From: Clostridiales bacterium UBA1779
Lineage (GTDB): Bacteria; Bacillota; Clostridia; Oscillospirales; CAG-272
Length of the DNA stretch: 8,444 nucleotides
Assembly (NCBI GenBank): GCA_002314565.1
Contig: DCGL01000100.1
Location: forward strand, 1-8,444
Reading direction: 5' to 3'
The stretch's first letter is position 1. Each line of letters starts with the position of its first letter. The notes beneath the pieces were generated by a model. That model was not told where the DNA came from, made no database searches, and saw only the letters and a program-made list of their open reading frames with translations. Position numbers and translations under genes: made by a program. Below are positions 1 to 7,749 of this stretch, piece by piece.

Positions 1-8
1 ATGGGTGA

Positions 9-14
9 CCTCCT
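9..14 (-). promoter_or_regulatory. Shine-Dalgarno of a probable divergent gene off the left edge
   Basis: The + strand reads CCTCCT here, which is a perfect AGGAGG on the - strand. Bases 2 and 1 would supply the A and T of a - strand ATG six bases further on, if the base just outside the window is C on the + strand. This is ideal ribosome-binding-site spacing. I infer a divergently transcribed gene beginning at or just beyond position 1. A TTGACA lies on the - strand at 58-53, but no good -10 sits at 16-18 bp from it. Nothing can be said about the product. Confidence 0.5.
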
Positions 15-63
15 ACTCGATTACATTTTCACCAAAACATCAGTGAAAGCTTTGTCAATTCTA

Positions 64-92
64 TTGAAAAAAAACGACTTTTGTTATATAAT
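64..92 (+). promoter_or_regulatory. Sigma-A-type promoter for the regulator-ftsEX operon
   Basis: A -35 TTGAAA (64-69) is followed after exactly 17 bp by a perfect -10 TATAAT (87-92), inside an AT-rich tract. Transcription would start near 99, leaving a leader of about 35 nt before the ATG at 135. The following genes are tightly packed, so this promoter could serve the whole cluster. The assignment rests on consensus match and spacing only. Confidence 0.7.
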
Positions 93-134
93 AATATATT
101 AGATTTATTGTAAAAGGGAAAATGGGTTTATACA

Positions 135-1238
135 ATGTCAAACAAGCTTTTCCAGAGTGTTATAGGCCAGTACATCGGAAGCGTTGACCGTATTTTCGGC
201 ATCACCGATGAAGACGGGACCGTAATCGCCTGCTCCGACCCCAAGGGACCGACGGAGCTGCGTCTGCCCGGTCAGTCCGACAGACTGATGATAGGCATCA
301 CGGGCCTTTATATTTCCGCAGGCTTTACGCTCAGACCCATGTCTGCGAATGCCAAAGCCCAGTCGAACTACACCGTGTTCGTCGAGGGAACGGACAAAAC
401 CGCCGACACGGTTTCAGCCCTGCTCGCCGTATCCTTTGCCAATATGAAAAAGCTTTACGACGACAGGTACGACAGGCCCACTTTCATAAAGAACATAATC
501 CAGGACAACGTGCGGCAGGATGAAATCCCCGCCCGAGCCCGCGAGCTCCACATTGCGGTGAACGAACCGAAAACGGTATTTATCATACGCACCGAAACTC
601 CCTGGGATACGGGCACGGCCGACATCCTCTCGAATATGTTCCCGGACAAGCAGAGAGACTTCATTTTCCCGGTCGGGGAATATGACACGGTCCTTGTAAA
701 AAGCATCCGAACCGGCTACGACAGCGAAAGCAGCAGGGACACGGCAGTCCGTATTTCGGACACCTTCTCAACCGAGCTTTTCACCAAGGTCAAAATAGGA
801 ATCTCCTCACAGGTTGACAGCCTCAAAGCTCTTCCCGCCGCTTACCGCGAAGCACACATAGCCATGGACGTATGCGGAGTCTTCGGCGGAGACCGCAATA
901 TTTCGGAATACGAACGCCTCGGCCTCGGACGCCTGCTTTACATGCTCCCGACGCCTCTGTGCGAGAAATATCTCGAGGAAGTTTTCACAAAAGAAGGAAT
1001 ATCCTCACTTGAACCCGAAATACTGACAACCATTCAGGCTTTCTTCGAGAATTCACTGAACGTATCGGAAACCTCCCGCAAGCTCTTCATCCACAGAAAC
1101 ACACTCGTTTACCGTCTTGACAAGATTCAGAAGCAGACGGGACTCGACCTGCGCAATTTCGACGATGCAATCACCTTCCGCGTGGCGCTGATGGTCAACC
1201 GTTACCTTGATTCCAAGAACCAGAAAACAAAACAGTAA
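135..1238 (+). CDS. CdaR/PucR-family transcriptional regulator
   Basis: This 367-aa cytoplasmic protein ends in a PucR-type helix-turn-helix (about residues 305-358). Its recognisable core is LNVSETSRKLFIHRNTLVYR, followed by a tail in which an L/F-rich helix ends in VNRYL. The middle (about 219-246, IGISSQVDSL and AAYREAHIA) resembles the GGDEF-like domain of CdaR regulators. The N-terminal 110 residues would be the sensor part, but I cannot identify the ligand. Characterised relatives respond to sugar diacids or purines, and that role should not be assumed here. ATG 135 is the likely start: the upstream ATG at 122 is out of frame, and the ribosome binding site (AAAAGGG at 112-118) is weak and distant. 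The stop lies 17 bases before ftsE, so co-transcription is likely and the protein may regulate its own operon. Confidence 0.85.
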   Translation: MSNKLFQSVIGQYIGSVDRIFGITDEDGTVIACSDPKGPTELRLPGQSDRLMIGITGLYISAGFTLRPMSANAKAQSNYTVFVEGTDKTADTVSALLAVSFANMKKLYDDRYDRPTFIKNIIQDNVRQDEIPARARELHIAVNEPKTVFIIRTETPWDTGTADILSNMFPDKQRDFIFPVGEYDTVLVKSIRTGYDSESSRDTAVRISDTFSTELFTKVKIGISSQVDSLKALPAAYREAHIAMDVCGVFGGDRNISEYERLGLGRLLYMLPTPLCEKYLEEVFTKEGISSLEPEILTTIQAFFENSLNVSETSRKLFIHRNTLVYRLDKIQKQTGLDLRNFDDAITFRVALMVNRYLDSKNQKTKQ

Positions 1239-1255
1239 TCCGGCGGTTATTTTAA

Positions 1256-1945
1256 ATGATTGAATTCATAAACGTAAGAAAAGAATATAACGACGTCACG
1301 GCTCTTGACGGTATAAGCTTCACCGTTGATGACGGCGAATTCGTTTTCATCGAGGGAAAATCCGGAGCGGGAAAAACGACCCTGACGAAGGTCCTTCTCA
1401 GAGAAGAGAAGGTTGACTCGGGAGAGATTATCATCAACGGCACGGACATAACGAAGCTCCGCGACTTCCAGATTCCATATTACCGCAGAACGATAGGCAT
1501 GGTTTTCCAGGACTTCCGGCTTTTCCCGGACAAAACGGCCTTTGAAAACGTGGCAATCGCAATGCGCGTGGTGGGAACTCCTTCCTCGGAAATAAAAAAG
1601 CGCGTACCGATGCTTCTGCGCACCGTGGCAATGGAAGACAAAGGTCATCATTTTCCGCGTGAGCTTTCGGGCGGAGAACAACAGAGAGTGGCTCTTGCGC
1701 GCGCCATAGCCAACAACCCCGACATCATCATAGCCGATGAGCCGACGGGCAACGTCGACCCGCAGATGAGCCTTGAAATAATGAATATGCTCATGAAAAT
1801 CAACGAGAAAACCGGAAAAACCGTCATCGTCGTTACTCACGAGCGCCATCTCACAGACACGCTCGGAAAGCGAGTCATTACGATTGAACGCGGAAAGCTG
1901 CAGAGTGACACTCCTGCTTCCTGTGAGGGGGTGAATTCTCAGTGA
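1256..1945 (+). CDS. ftsE: Cell division ATP-binding protein FtsE
   Basis: This is the ABC ATPase subunit of FtsEX, a cytoplasmic partner of FtsX that drives activation of extracellular murein hydrolases rather than transport. All nucleotide-binding motifs are present: Walker A GKSGAGKTT (34-42), Q-loop Gln85 in MVFQDFRLFPD, signature LSGGEQQRVALARA (137-150), Walker B IIIADEPTGNVDP (157-169) and switch histidine His195 in VVTHE. The FQDFRLFPDKTAFENVA segment is characteristic of FtsE rather than of other LolD-like ATPases. The 229-aa length is normal for the family. The ribosome binding site is poor, with only a GGCGG near 1242, which may mean translational coupling to the regulator that ends 17 bases upstream. 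Its stop codon overlaps the ftsX start. Confidence 0.97.
   Translation: MIEFINVRKEYNDVTALDGISFTVDDGEFVFIEGKSGAGKTTLTKVLLREEKVDSGEIIINGTDITKLRDFQIPYYRRTIGMVFQDFRLFPDKTAFENVAIAMRVVGTPSSEIKKRVPMLLRTVAMEDKGHHFPRELSGGEQQRVALARAIANNPDIIIADEPTGNVDPQMSLEIMNMLMKINEKTGKTVIVVTHERHLTDTLGKRVITIERGKLQSDTPASCEGVNSQ
1925..1930 (+). promoter_or_regulatory. Ribosome binding site supporting the ftsX GTG start
   Basis: GAGGGG lies inside the 3' end of ftsE and ends 11 bases before the GTG at 1942. The first in-frame ATG of ftsX is codon 30, at the beginning of the first membrane segment. Starting there would delete the conserved cytoplasmic N terminus. The GTG and this site therefore define the start, with a GTGA overlap with the ftsE stop. 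Confidence 0.7.
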
Positions 1946-2856
1946 GAGACAGAGTACGTTCAAACGGAATTTTCAACTCCTTCTTTTTTCTGAAGGAAGC
2001 GTTCATCAGCGCCTGGCGCCACAGAGTTATGACGGTTGCCGCGATTCTGGTACTGACCAGCTGCCTTATACTTCTCGGCGTCTTCTATCTTCTGATGGTC
2101 AACCTGCAGGTCAATCTCGACAAGCTGCAGCTGCTCAATGAAATCGTGGTTTTCGTAGATCCCTCGCTCTCACAGGACGAAGTCGATGACATCGGTTCGG
2201 ATCTCAGGACCATGGACAACGTAAAATACGTCGAATATACCTCGAAAACCGAAGGCTTTGCCTCCATGAAGGGCGAATATCCCGAATACAGCGAGCTTTT
2301 CGATGAAATCGAGGAAAACGGGGACAACCCGCTGTCCGACAGATTCACCGTCACCTACCGGGACAACTCGAAGGTTTACGAACTTGAATATGCCCTGCGC
2401 GCAATTCCCGGCGTCACGAAGGTCAACAACCGCGCCGACTACGCGGCAAAGGTCGAACAGTTCAAGAACGGCATGTCAGCCGTCTTCCTCTGGCTGCTCA
2501 TCCTGCTCTTCGCCGTCAGCCTCTTCGTAATCTTCAACACGATAAAGCTCGCGGTCCACGGACGCAAGGCTGAAATCACGGTCATGCGCTACATCGGGGC
2601 CACCCGGGGCTTCATCATCGCTCCTTTCGTTCTGGAAGGAGGCCTCATCGGAACCGTCTCGGCAGCCGCAGCCTTCTTCGCGGTTCAGGGGCTTTACGGC
2701 TACGTCGCCGAAAAGCTTTCCGCCGACCTTCAGATGATTACGTTTGAAGCCTTCGCGGATTACCGTCTGACGGTGATTATCGCGTTCATTGCAATCGGAA
2801 TCCTTTCCGGAGTCCTGACCAGCCTGCTCTCCCTCTCGAAGAGTCTCAAGAAATAA
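1942..2856 (+). CDS. ftsX: Cell division membrane protein FtsX
   Basis: This 304-aa integral membrane protein is the permease-like half of FtsEX. The layout is the family's: a short cytoplasmic N terminus with the KEAFISAWRHR motif (18-28); TM1 (about 30-54); a large extracytoplasmic domain (about 55-177); then TM2 (about 178-202), TM3 (about 223-248) and TM4 (about 275-298). The cytoplasmic loop after TM2 holds RKAEITVMRYIGATRGFI, the FtsX coupling region. The extracytoplasmic domain is the expected docking surface for a coiled-coil hydrolase, and one is encoded next. Translation starts at GTG, overlapping the ftsE stop by 4 bases, so the two subunits are probably made in coupled fashion. 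No truncation or frameshift is seen. Confidence 0.96.
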   Translation: MRDRVRSNGIFNSFFFLKEAFISAWRHRVMTVAAILVLTSCLILLGVFYLLMVNLQVNLDKLQLLNEIVVFVDPSLSQDEVDDIGSDLRTMDNVKYVEYTSKTEGFASMKGEYPEYSELFDEIEENGDNPLSDRFTVTYRDNSKVYELEYALRAIPGVTKVNNRADYAAKVEQFKNGMSAVFLWLLILLFAVSLFVIFNTIKLAVHGRKAEITVMRYIGATRGFIIAPFVLEGGLIGTVSAAAAFFAVQGLYGYVAEKLSADLQMITFEAFADYRLTVIIAFIAIGILSGVLTSLLSLSKSLKK

Positions 2857-2883
2857 GCAGTTTTTGCTGAAAGCAGAATTAAC

Positions 2884-4212
2884 ATGAAAACTTACAGAAG
2901 AATCGCCGCCGTGCTTCTCTGTCTCGCAACCGTCCTTGTCGCAATACCGGCAACCCCGGCACTTGCGTACAGCAAGGCAACCTACGACGACATCAAGAAC
3001 ACGACAACGGAAGAACTGAAATCGCAGATTGACGAACTCAACGCCCTGCTCGAGGAAACTCAGCAGAACCTTGAAAACGCCGAAAAGCTGCAGGCCGATG
3101 CCGCCGAGCGCCGTCAGATTTATCTGACCCTCGAGTCCGTCTATGCCGAAACTATCGGAGCCATGCAGGATGAGCTCGTTCTCATCAACGGGCTTGCTTC
3201 TGAGCTTGAAGCCGTCATCGCGAAAACCGAAGCCGAATATGCCGAAGAGTATCAGGCTTTCCTCGACCTAATCCGTATGATTTACGAAGAGGGAACTCCG
3301 AACTACGTTGAAATCATCATAGGTGCCGAAAGCTTCAGCGATATGCTTTCCCGCATCGAGCGTATGCGCTCCGTCCTCGGATACAGCGACACGCTGATGA
3401 ATAAGCTCCTCAAGCAGAAAGAGGAGCTCACAAAAAAGCGCGAAGAGCAGCTTTCCTTAGCCGCAGACAAAGAGGCCGGTATCGCGGCCATGAAGGCAAA
3501 ACAAGAGGAGCTTGCCCGCTTCGAAGAGGAAAACGAGAACGCCATCTCAGCCATTGAAAACCAGATAACCGAGCTTATCGGCAAGAGCTCCGAATACGAA
3601 GACAGGACCGACGTCCTTGACGCCGAGTTCCAGGAAATCGTCACTCAGCTCGAAAAAGAAGAAAACGAGCGCCGCGCGGCCGAAGCCGAGCGTCAGCGCC
3701 TCGCCGCCATCGCCGCCGCGGAGTCACGCAGAATCGCCGAAGAGGAGGCCCGTCTCAAGGCCATCGAAGAGGCTTCCCGCAACCAGGGCTTTATGTGGCC
3801 GGTTCCGTGGACTGAAAACGTCATATCTTCAAGCTACGGCTACAGAACCCACCCCGTTTCCGGCAAGGAAAACGTCTTCCACTACGGAATCGACATCGCC
3901 TGCCCGAGGGGCACGAATATCTACGCCGCCAAGGGAGGCGTCGTCACGACGGCAACCTACCATGCTTCATACGGTTATTACATACTCATAAACCATCTTG
4001 ACGGCACTTCAACCCTCTACGCCCACTGCAACACGGGCTCCCTCAAGGTCAAGAAGGGCGACACCGTCGAACGCGGCCAGATAATCGCAGGCGTCGGCAC
4101 GACGGGAGTATCAACCGGATACCACCTGCACTTCGAGGTCAGGGTCAACGGAAAGACCGTTTCCCCGCTTGATTACGTGGTAAATCATCCGACACTTGAA
4201 ATCCGCGACTGA
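2884..4212 (+). CDS. Secreted coiled-coil M23 (LytM) murein endopeptidase, probable FtsEX-activated hydrolase
   Basis: This 442-aa exported protein begins with a signal peptide (positive MKTYRR, hydrophobic core 7-20, AxA-type site PALA at 25-28). A long Glu/Lys/Ala-rich coiled coil follows in two stretches (about 36-130 and 155-300). The C-terminal half of the second is strongly charged, with repeated EEEAR/AEAER-type segments. The M23 domain spans about 305-430. The zinc ligands His333 and Asp337 (HYGID) and His416 of HLH are intact, as are His381 (LYAH) and His414, so it should be an active peptidoglycan endopeptidase. The coiled-coil plus hydrolase layout matches EnvC, CwlO and PcsB, which dock on FtsX. 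Its position 27 bases after ftsX supports that role. It differs from EnvC, whose LytM domain is degenerate. The exact cleavage bond cannot be read from sequence. Confidence 0.93.
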   Translation: MKTYRRIAAVLLCLATVLVAIPATPALAYSKATYDDIKNTTTEELKSQIDELNALLEETQQNLENAEKLQADAAERRQIYLTLESVYAETIGAMQDELVLINGLASELEAVIAKTEAEYAEEYQAFLDLIRMIYEEGTPNYVEIIIGAESFSDMLSRIERMRSVLGYSDTLMNKLLKQKEELTKKREEQLSLAADKEAGIAAMKAKQEELARFEEENENAISAIENQITELIGKSSEYEDRTDVLDAEFQEIVTQLEKEENERRAAEAERQRLAAIAAAESRRIAEEEARLKAIEEASRNQGFMWPVPWTENVISSSYGYRTHPVSGKENVFHYGIDIACPRGTNIYAAKGGVVTTATYHASYGYYILINHLDGTSTLYAHCNTGSLKVKKGDTVERGQIIAGVGTTGVSTGYHLHFEVRVNGKTVSPLDYVVNHPTLEIRD

Positions 4213-4256
4213 TATACTCCTTCCATTCGCAAATACGCAAAGAAAAGAACGCAATT

Positions 4257-5585
4257 ATGAAAAAAAGAATTTCCTTAACGGTATACATCTTTTCAATAAT
4301 CCTCGCAATCGTCATCGCTTTTATGTCCGCATATTCGGTGACGACTTCGATGTACAAGTCGAAAATCGCAGCCTATGCCGCTGAAAACCCGACGGATACC
4401 GCGGCTGTCGACACGTCGAGCAAGCTTACGACCATCGTTTCTCTCATAAAGAATTACTCCTACTACGACGTAAGCGAAGAAGACCTGTGCCTGTCGATGA
4501 TTGAAGGCTACGTTTACGTCGAAAACGACCCCTACGCCTATTACTTTGATGCCGACGCATTCAAGGAACTGACCGCATCAAACGAAGGTCAGAGCGAGGG
4601 CATCGGAGTGTCCGTAATTTACGACGCCGCCAATCAGGCCATTCAGGTCATTTCGGTCATAAAGGACGGCCCTGCCGCAAAGGCCGGGATTCTTATCGGT
4701 GACAAAATTGTCTCCGTTATCGATTCCTCGGGCACTCTTTACACCGTTGCAGACATCGGATACGAGGCGGCTGTCGGCAAAATCAAGGGAGCCGCAGGCA
4801 CAACGGCAAAATTCAACGTAGTCCGCGGCGGCGACGCCGAGCACCCGATTGAATTCAGCATCGTCCGCGCCGCAATCACGGCCCAGTCCGTTATGTATCA
4901 CGTTTGTGAAACTCAGAAATACGGAAAAAAAGTCGGAGTTGTGAAAATCACGAGCTTCGATCTGACAACCCCCACTCAATTCCGTGAAGCCATGGATTCA
5001 CTCATCGCCGAGGGCTGCGAATACTACGTATTCGACGTCCGCTACAATCCCGGCGGAGACCTTGCTTCCATCACTGCAGTACTGAGTCTGCTGCTCGAAA
5101 AGGATGACACGGTCATCATCACCAAGGACAGAGAAGGCAACAGCGAAACGACCACCGTCAATGTTGTGAACTACCAGAAGACGTCTTCGTATTACAGCTG
5201 CAATATCAGCGAAGACGATATCGGCAAATACCGCTCCTACGTATACGGCAAATCCGCAGTCATCACAAACGGCAGCACGGCAAGCGCCGCAGAGCTGTTC
5301 ACTGCCTCCCTCAAGGATTACGGCGTGTCCGTCATCGCCGGCACCAAAACCTTCGGCAAGGGAAGCATGCAGACCGTCATCAGCCTCGCTTATTACGGTT
5401 ATGAAGGAGCACTCAAGCTCACAACCAAAAAGTACTTCCCGCCCATCTCGGAGGGCTACGACGGAATCGGAATTTACCCGAACGTCGAAATCGATCTTGA
5501 CGAGGCTCTCAAAACCAGAAATATATACGACATCTCGGACACCGAAGACAATCAGCTTCAGGCCGCTATAGCCGCTATAAAATAA
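4257..5585 (+). CDS. S41-family carboxyl-terminal processing protease (CtpA/CtpB-like)
   Basis: This 442-aa protein has a single N-terminal membrane anchor (about residues 7-30) and no clear cleavage site, so the protease should sit outside the membrane. A PDZ domain (about 112-205) contains GIGVSV and the AAKAGILIGDKIVSV motif. The S41 core (about 225-415) contains YYVFDVRYNPGGDL. The catalytic pair is Ser343 in TASAAELF and Lys368 in TFGKGSMQ, the same 25-residue spacing as in E. coli Tsp. The tail has the usual GIGIYPNVEID. CtpB-type proteases cleave exported or regulatory proteins after PDZ-mediated binding. Such genes sit next to ftsEX in several Firmicutes, so cell-wall enzymes or their regulators are plausible but unproven substrates. 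The ribosome binding site is weak (AAAGAAAAG). Confidence 0.94.
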   Translation: MKKRISLTVYIFSIILAIVIAFMSAYSVTTSMYKSKIAAYAAENPTDTAAVDTSSKLTTIVSLIKNYSYYDVSEEDLCLSMIEGYVYVENDPYAYYFDADAFKELTASNEGQSEGIGVSVIYDAANQAIQVISVIKDGPAAKAGILIGDKIVSVIDSSGTLYTVADIGYEAAVGKIKGAAGTTAKFNVVRGGDAEHPIEFSIVRAAITAQSVMYHVCETQKYGKKVGVVKITSFDLTTPTQFREAMDSLIAEGCEYYVFDVRYNPGGDLASITAVLSLLLEKDDTVIITKDREGNSETTTVNVVNYQKTSSYYSCNISEDDIGKYRSYVYGKSAVITNGSTASAAELFTASLKDYGVSVIAGTKTFGKGSMQTVISLAYYGYEGALKLTTKKYFPPISEGYDGIGIYPNVEIDLDEALKTRNIYDISDTEDNQLQAAIAAIK

Positions 5586-5617
5586 AATAAAAAAATAAAC
5601 ATAAAGAGGTCATCATT

Positions 5618-6106
5618 ATGGCAAATCAGACCGTCACCTACACCCAGGAAGGCTACAAGGAGCTCGTAGATGAGCTCAGCTATCTCAAAAACACCCGCCG
5701 CGCCGAAATCGTACACGACATCGAAGTCGCAAGAGGATTCGGAGACCTTTCCGAAAACAGCGAGTACGACGAGGCAAGAACAGAGCAGGCCAAGACAGAG
5801 GCCAGAATCAAAGAACTTGAAGAAAAGATTCTGCACGCCGAAATCATCGATGAATCCACGATAGACACCGGGAAAGTATCCGTCGGCTCAACAGTCGTCG
5901 TCTATGACCCCGATGAAGACGAAGAGGACACCTACATCATCGTCGGTTCCAACGAAGTCAGCGCCCTTGACAACAAGATTTCCGACCTGTCCCCCATCGG
6001 CAAGGCCCTTATGGGTCATCATGCCGGCGACAAGGTTACGGTAGAAGCCCCCAAGACTTCATACGTTCTTGAAATCAAGAAGGTTGAAAGAACCAAGAAG
6101 GCCTGA
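5618..6106 (+). CDS. greA: Transcription elongation factor GreA
   Basis: This 162-aa factor rescues backtracked RNA polymerase by stimulating cleavage of the 3' end of the transcript. The N-terminal antiparallel coiled coil (about 8-75) carries the acidic tip motif GDLSENSEY, with Asp43 and Glu46 at the Mg-coordinating positions. The C-terminal FKBP-like domain (about 85-158) has the signature SPIGKALMGHHAGDKV. Length and both domains are normal. The start is well supported by AAGAGGT (5604-5610), seven bases before the ATG. It lies 32 AT-rich bases after the protease gene and 13 bases before lysS. The greA-lysS pair is common in Firmicutes. I see no convincing promoter in the gap before it. 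Confidence 0.97.
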   Translation: MANQTVTYTQEGYKELVDELSYLKNTRRAEIVHDIEVARGFGDLSENSEYDEARTEQAKTEARIKELEEKILHAEIIDESTIDTGKVSVGSTVVVYDPDEDEEDTYIIVGSNEVSALDNKISDLSPIGKALMGHHAGDKVTVEAPKTSYVLEIKKVERTKKA

Positions 6107-6107
6107 G

Positions 6108-6113
6108 AAGGAG
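6108..6113 (+). promoter_or_regulatory. Ribosome binding site fixing the lysS start
   Basis: AAGGAG directly after the greA stop ends six bases before the ATG at 6120, ideal spacing. An in-frame ATG at 6069 would add 17 residues, but it lies inside greA without a comparable site. The LysRS family N terminus matches the downstream start. Confidence 0.85.
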
Positions 6114-6119
6114 TCCGAA

Positions 6120-7661
6120 ATGGCAGATAATAACAACCAGGTTCAGACACCGATGAACGAGCTTGCAGTCCGCCGCGAGAAGCTCGCGGGACTCAAGGCC
6201 TCCGGTGCCGATCCCTTTACCATTACAAAGTTTGACGTAGACGCTTACAGCGCCTCGATCAAGACCTCCTTCGTTCCTCCCGCTGAAGGGGAAGAGGAGT
6301 CCGCTCCCAAGACAATCGTTCACATCGCCGGACGTATGATGTCCCGCCGCATTATGGGCAAGGCCTCCTTCGCCCACATTCAGGACAGAGAGGGCGAAAT
6401 CCAGGTTTACGCCTCCCGCGATTCCCTCGGCGAAGAAGTATACAACCTCGGCTTCAAGAAGTGGGATATCGGCGATATCATCGGCATCGAGGGCTTCGTC
6501 TTCGTCACGAAGACGGGCGAGACCTCCGTCCACGCAACTTCCATGAAGCTGCTGGCCAAGGCACTCCTTCCTCTTCCAGAGAAGTTCCACGGCTTCACCG
6601 ACACCGAGCAGCGCTACCGTCAGCGCTACGTTGACCTCATCGTAAACCCCGAAGTCAAGGACACCTTCGTAAAGCGCTCGCTCATTCTTCGCGAATTGCG
6701 CTCCTTCCTTGACAACCGCGGCTTCCTTGAAGTCGATACCCCCATTCTGACTCCTTTTGAAATCGGAGCCAGCGCCCGTCCCTTCTTTACGCACCACAAC
6801 ACCCTCGATATGGATATGGTTCTCAGAATTGAGACCGAGCTTTACCTCAAGCGCCTTATCGTCGGCGGTATGGACCGCGTTTATGAGGTCGGCCGTATCT
6901 TCCGCAACGAGGGTATGGACCCCAAGCACAACCCCGAATTCACATCAATCGAGCTTTACCAGGCCTTCACCGATTTCCACGGCATGATGGACCTTGTCGA
7001 AGATATGATGAAGCAGGTATCCCTCAAGGTCTGCGGCACCAACGTCGTCACCTACCAGGGCAAGGAAATCGACCTCGGCCATTGGGAGCGCCTTACGATG
7101 ATTGAAGCCGTCAAGAAGTACTCCGGCGTTGATTTCAACGACTGGAAGACGGACGAGGACGCCATCGCCTGCGCCAAGGCTCACAACGTTGAGCTGCCCG
7201 AGCAGCACACCAAGGGCGCCATCCTCGCCGAATTCTTCGACGCCTACGTCGAAGAGAACCTCATTCAGCCTACCTTCATTTACGACTATCCCGTCGAAAT
7301 CAGCCCGCTTGCAAAGCGCAAGCCGGACGACCCCGCCTTCACCGAGCGTTTCGAATACTTCATCAACGCCACCGAGTTCGGCAACGCCTTCTCTGAGCTC
7401 AACGACCCCATCGACCAGCGTGAGCGCTTCGAGCGCCAGGTGGCCGAGCGCAAGGCCGCAGACCCCGCTTCAAAGGCTCAGGTCGACTACGACTACATCA
7501 ACGCCCTCGAATACGGCATGGCCCCGACAGGCGGCCTCGGCTTCGGCGTAGACCGCCTCTGCATGCTGCTGACAGACAGTGCAAGCATCAGAGACGTGCT
7601 GCTGTTCCCGACAATGAAGGACATCGCTGAAAGAAAGAATTCCGACAAAGAAGAAAAGTAA
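6120..7661 (+). CDS. lysS: Lysyl-tRNA synthetase, class II
   Basis: This 513-aa cytoplasmic enzyme charges tRNA-Lys with lysine using ATP. The N-terminal OB-fold anticodon-binding domain (about 65-150) contains GRMMSRRIMGKASFAHIQD. The class II catalytic core has motif 1 around FLEVDTPIL (212-220), motif 2 with GRIFRNEGMDPKHNPEFT (268-285) and motif 3 GLGFGVDRLCMLL (472-484). The C terminus IRDVLLFPTMK is typical. Length is normal and nothing is broken. One small oddity is that the usual GGA before xARPF reads IGA (225-227), so the first glycine is replaced. The start at 6120 is chosen for its ribosome binding site. The gene follows greA by 13 bases and is the last gene before a strong terminator. 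No T-box leader is present, so control is probably through the operon. Confidence 0.98.
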   Translation: MADNNNQVQTPMNELAVRREKLAGLKASGADPFTITKFDVDAYSASIKTSFVPPAEGEEESAPKTIVHIAGRMMSRRIMGKASFAHIQDREGEIQVYASRDSLGEEVYNLGFKKWDIGDIIGIEGFVFVTKTGETSVHATSMKLLAKALLPLPEKFHGFTDTEQRYRQRYVDLIVNPEVKDTFVKRSLILRELRSFLDNRGFLEVDTPILTPFEIGASARPFFTHHNTLDMDMVLRIETELYLKRLIVGGMDRVYEVGRIFRNEGMDPKHNPEFTSIELYQAFTDFHGMMDLVEDMMKQVSLKVCGTNVVTYQGKEIDLGHWERLTMIEAVKKYSGVDFNDWKTDEDAIACAKAHNVELPEQHTKGAILAEFFDAYVEENLIQPTFIYDYPVEISPLAKRKPDDPAFTERFEYFINATEFGNAFSELNDPIDQRERFERQVAERKAADPASKAQVDYDYINALEYGMAPTGGLGFGVDRLCMLLTDSASIRDVLLFPTMKDIAERKNSDKEEK

Positions 7662-7670
7662 TTGACTTCG

Positions 7671-7725
7671 CTTAAGGCTTTTAATATCGATAAACGTGCA
7701 AAAACGTCGATATTGTGCCTTTAAG
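7671..7725 (+). repeat. Imperfect hairpin just downstream of lysS
   Basis: CTTAAGGC (7671-7678) pairs with GCCTTTAAG (7717-7725) through one bulged base, and inside it AATATCGA (7683-7690) pairs perfectly with TCGATATT (7707-7714). No T-run follows, so it is not an intrinsic terminator by itself. It may be a 3'-end stabilising or processing structure in the lysS transcript, or the remnant of a small palindromic repeat. Confidence 0.6.
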
Positions 7726-7749
7726 TGAGCAAACAACCCAAATAAAGGC

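Noticed and set aside
1..102. Short + strand frame starting with ATG at position 1
   Set aside because: It is 33 codons of unremarkable sequence in AT-rich DNA and overlaps the promoter at 64-92. The segment is better explained as a divergent control region.
1247..1963. Open frame of 238 codons on the - strand
   Set aside because: It is an antisense shadow of ftsE, which has every ABC motif on the + strand.
2857..2883. AGCA-GTTTT-TGCT hairpin after ftsX
   Set aside because: A four-base stem with no T-run is too weak to be a terminator.
5562..5579. Tandem GCCGCTATA repeat at the end of the protease gene
   Set aside because: Two 9-base copies encode a short Ala/Ile tail. It is probably slippage in a tolerant C terminus and has no regulatory signature.
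6069..6119. Upstream ATG extending lysS by 17 residues
   Set aside because: It lies inside greA without a good ribosome binding site, whereas the ATG at 6120 has AAGGAG at ideal spacing.
6075..6929. Open frame of 284 codons on the - strand
   Set aside because: It lies entirely antisense to greA/lysS, whose products match known families over full length. The peptide shows no recognisable domain and results from codon bias.
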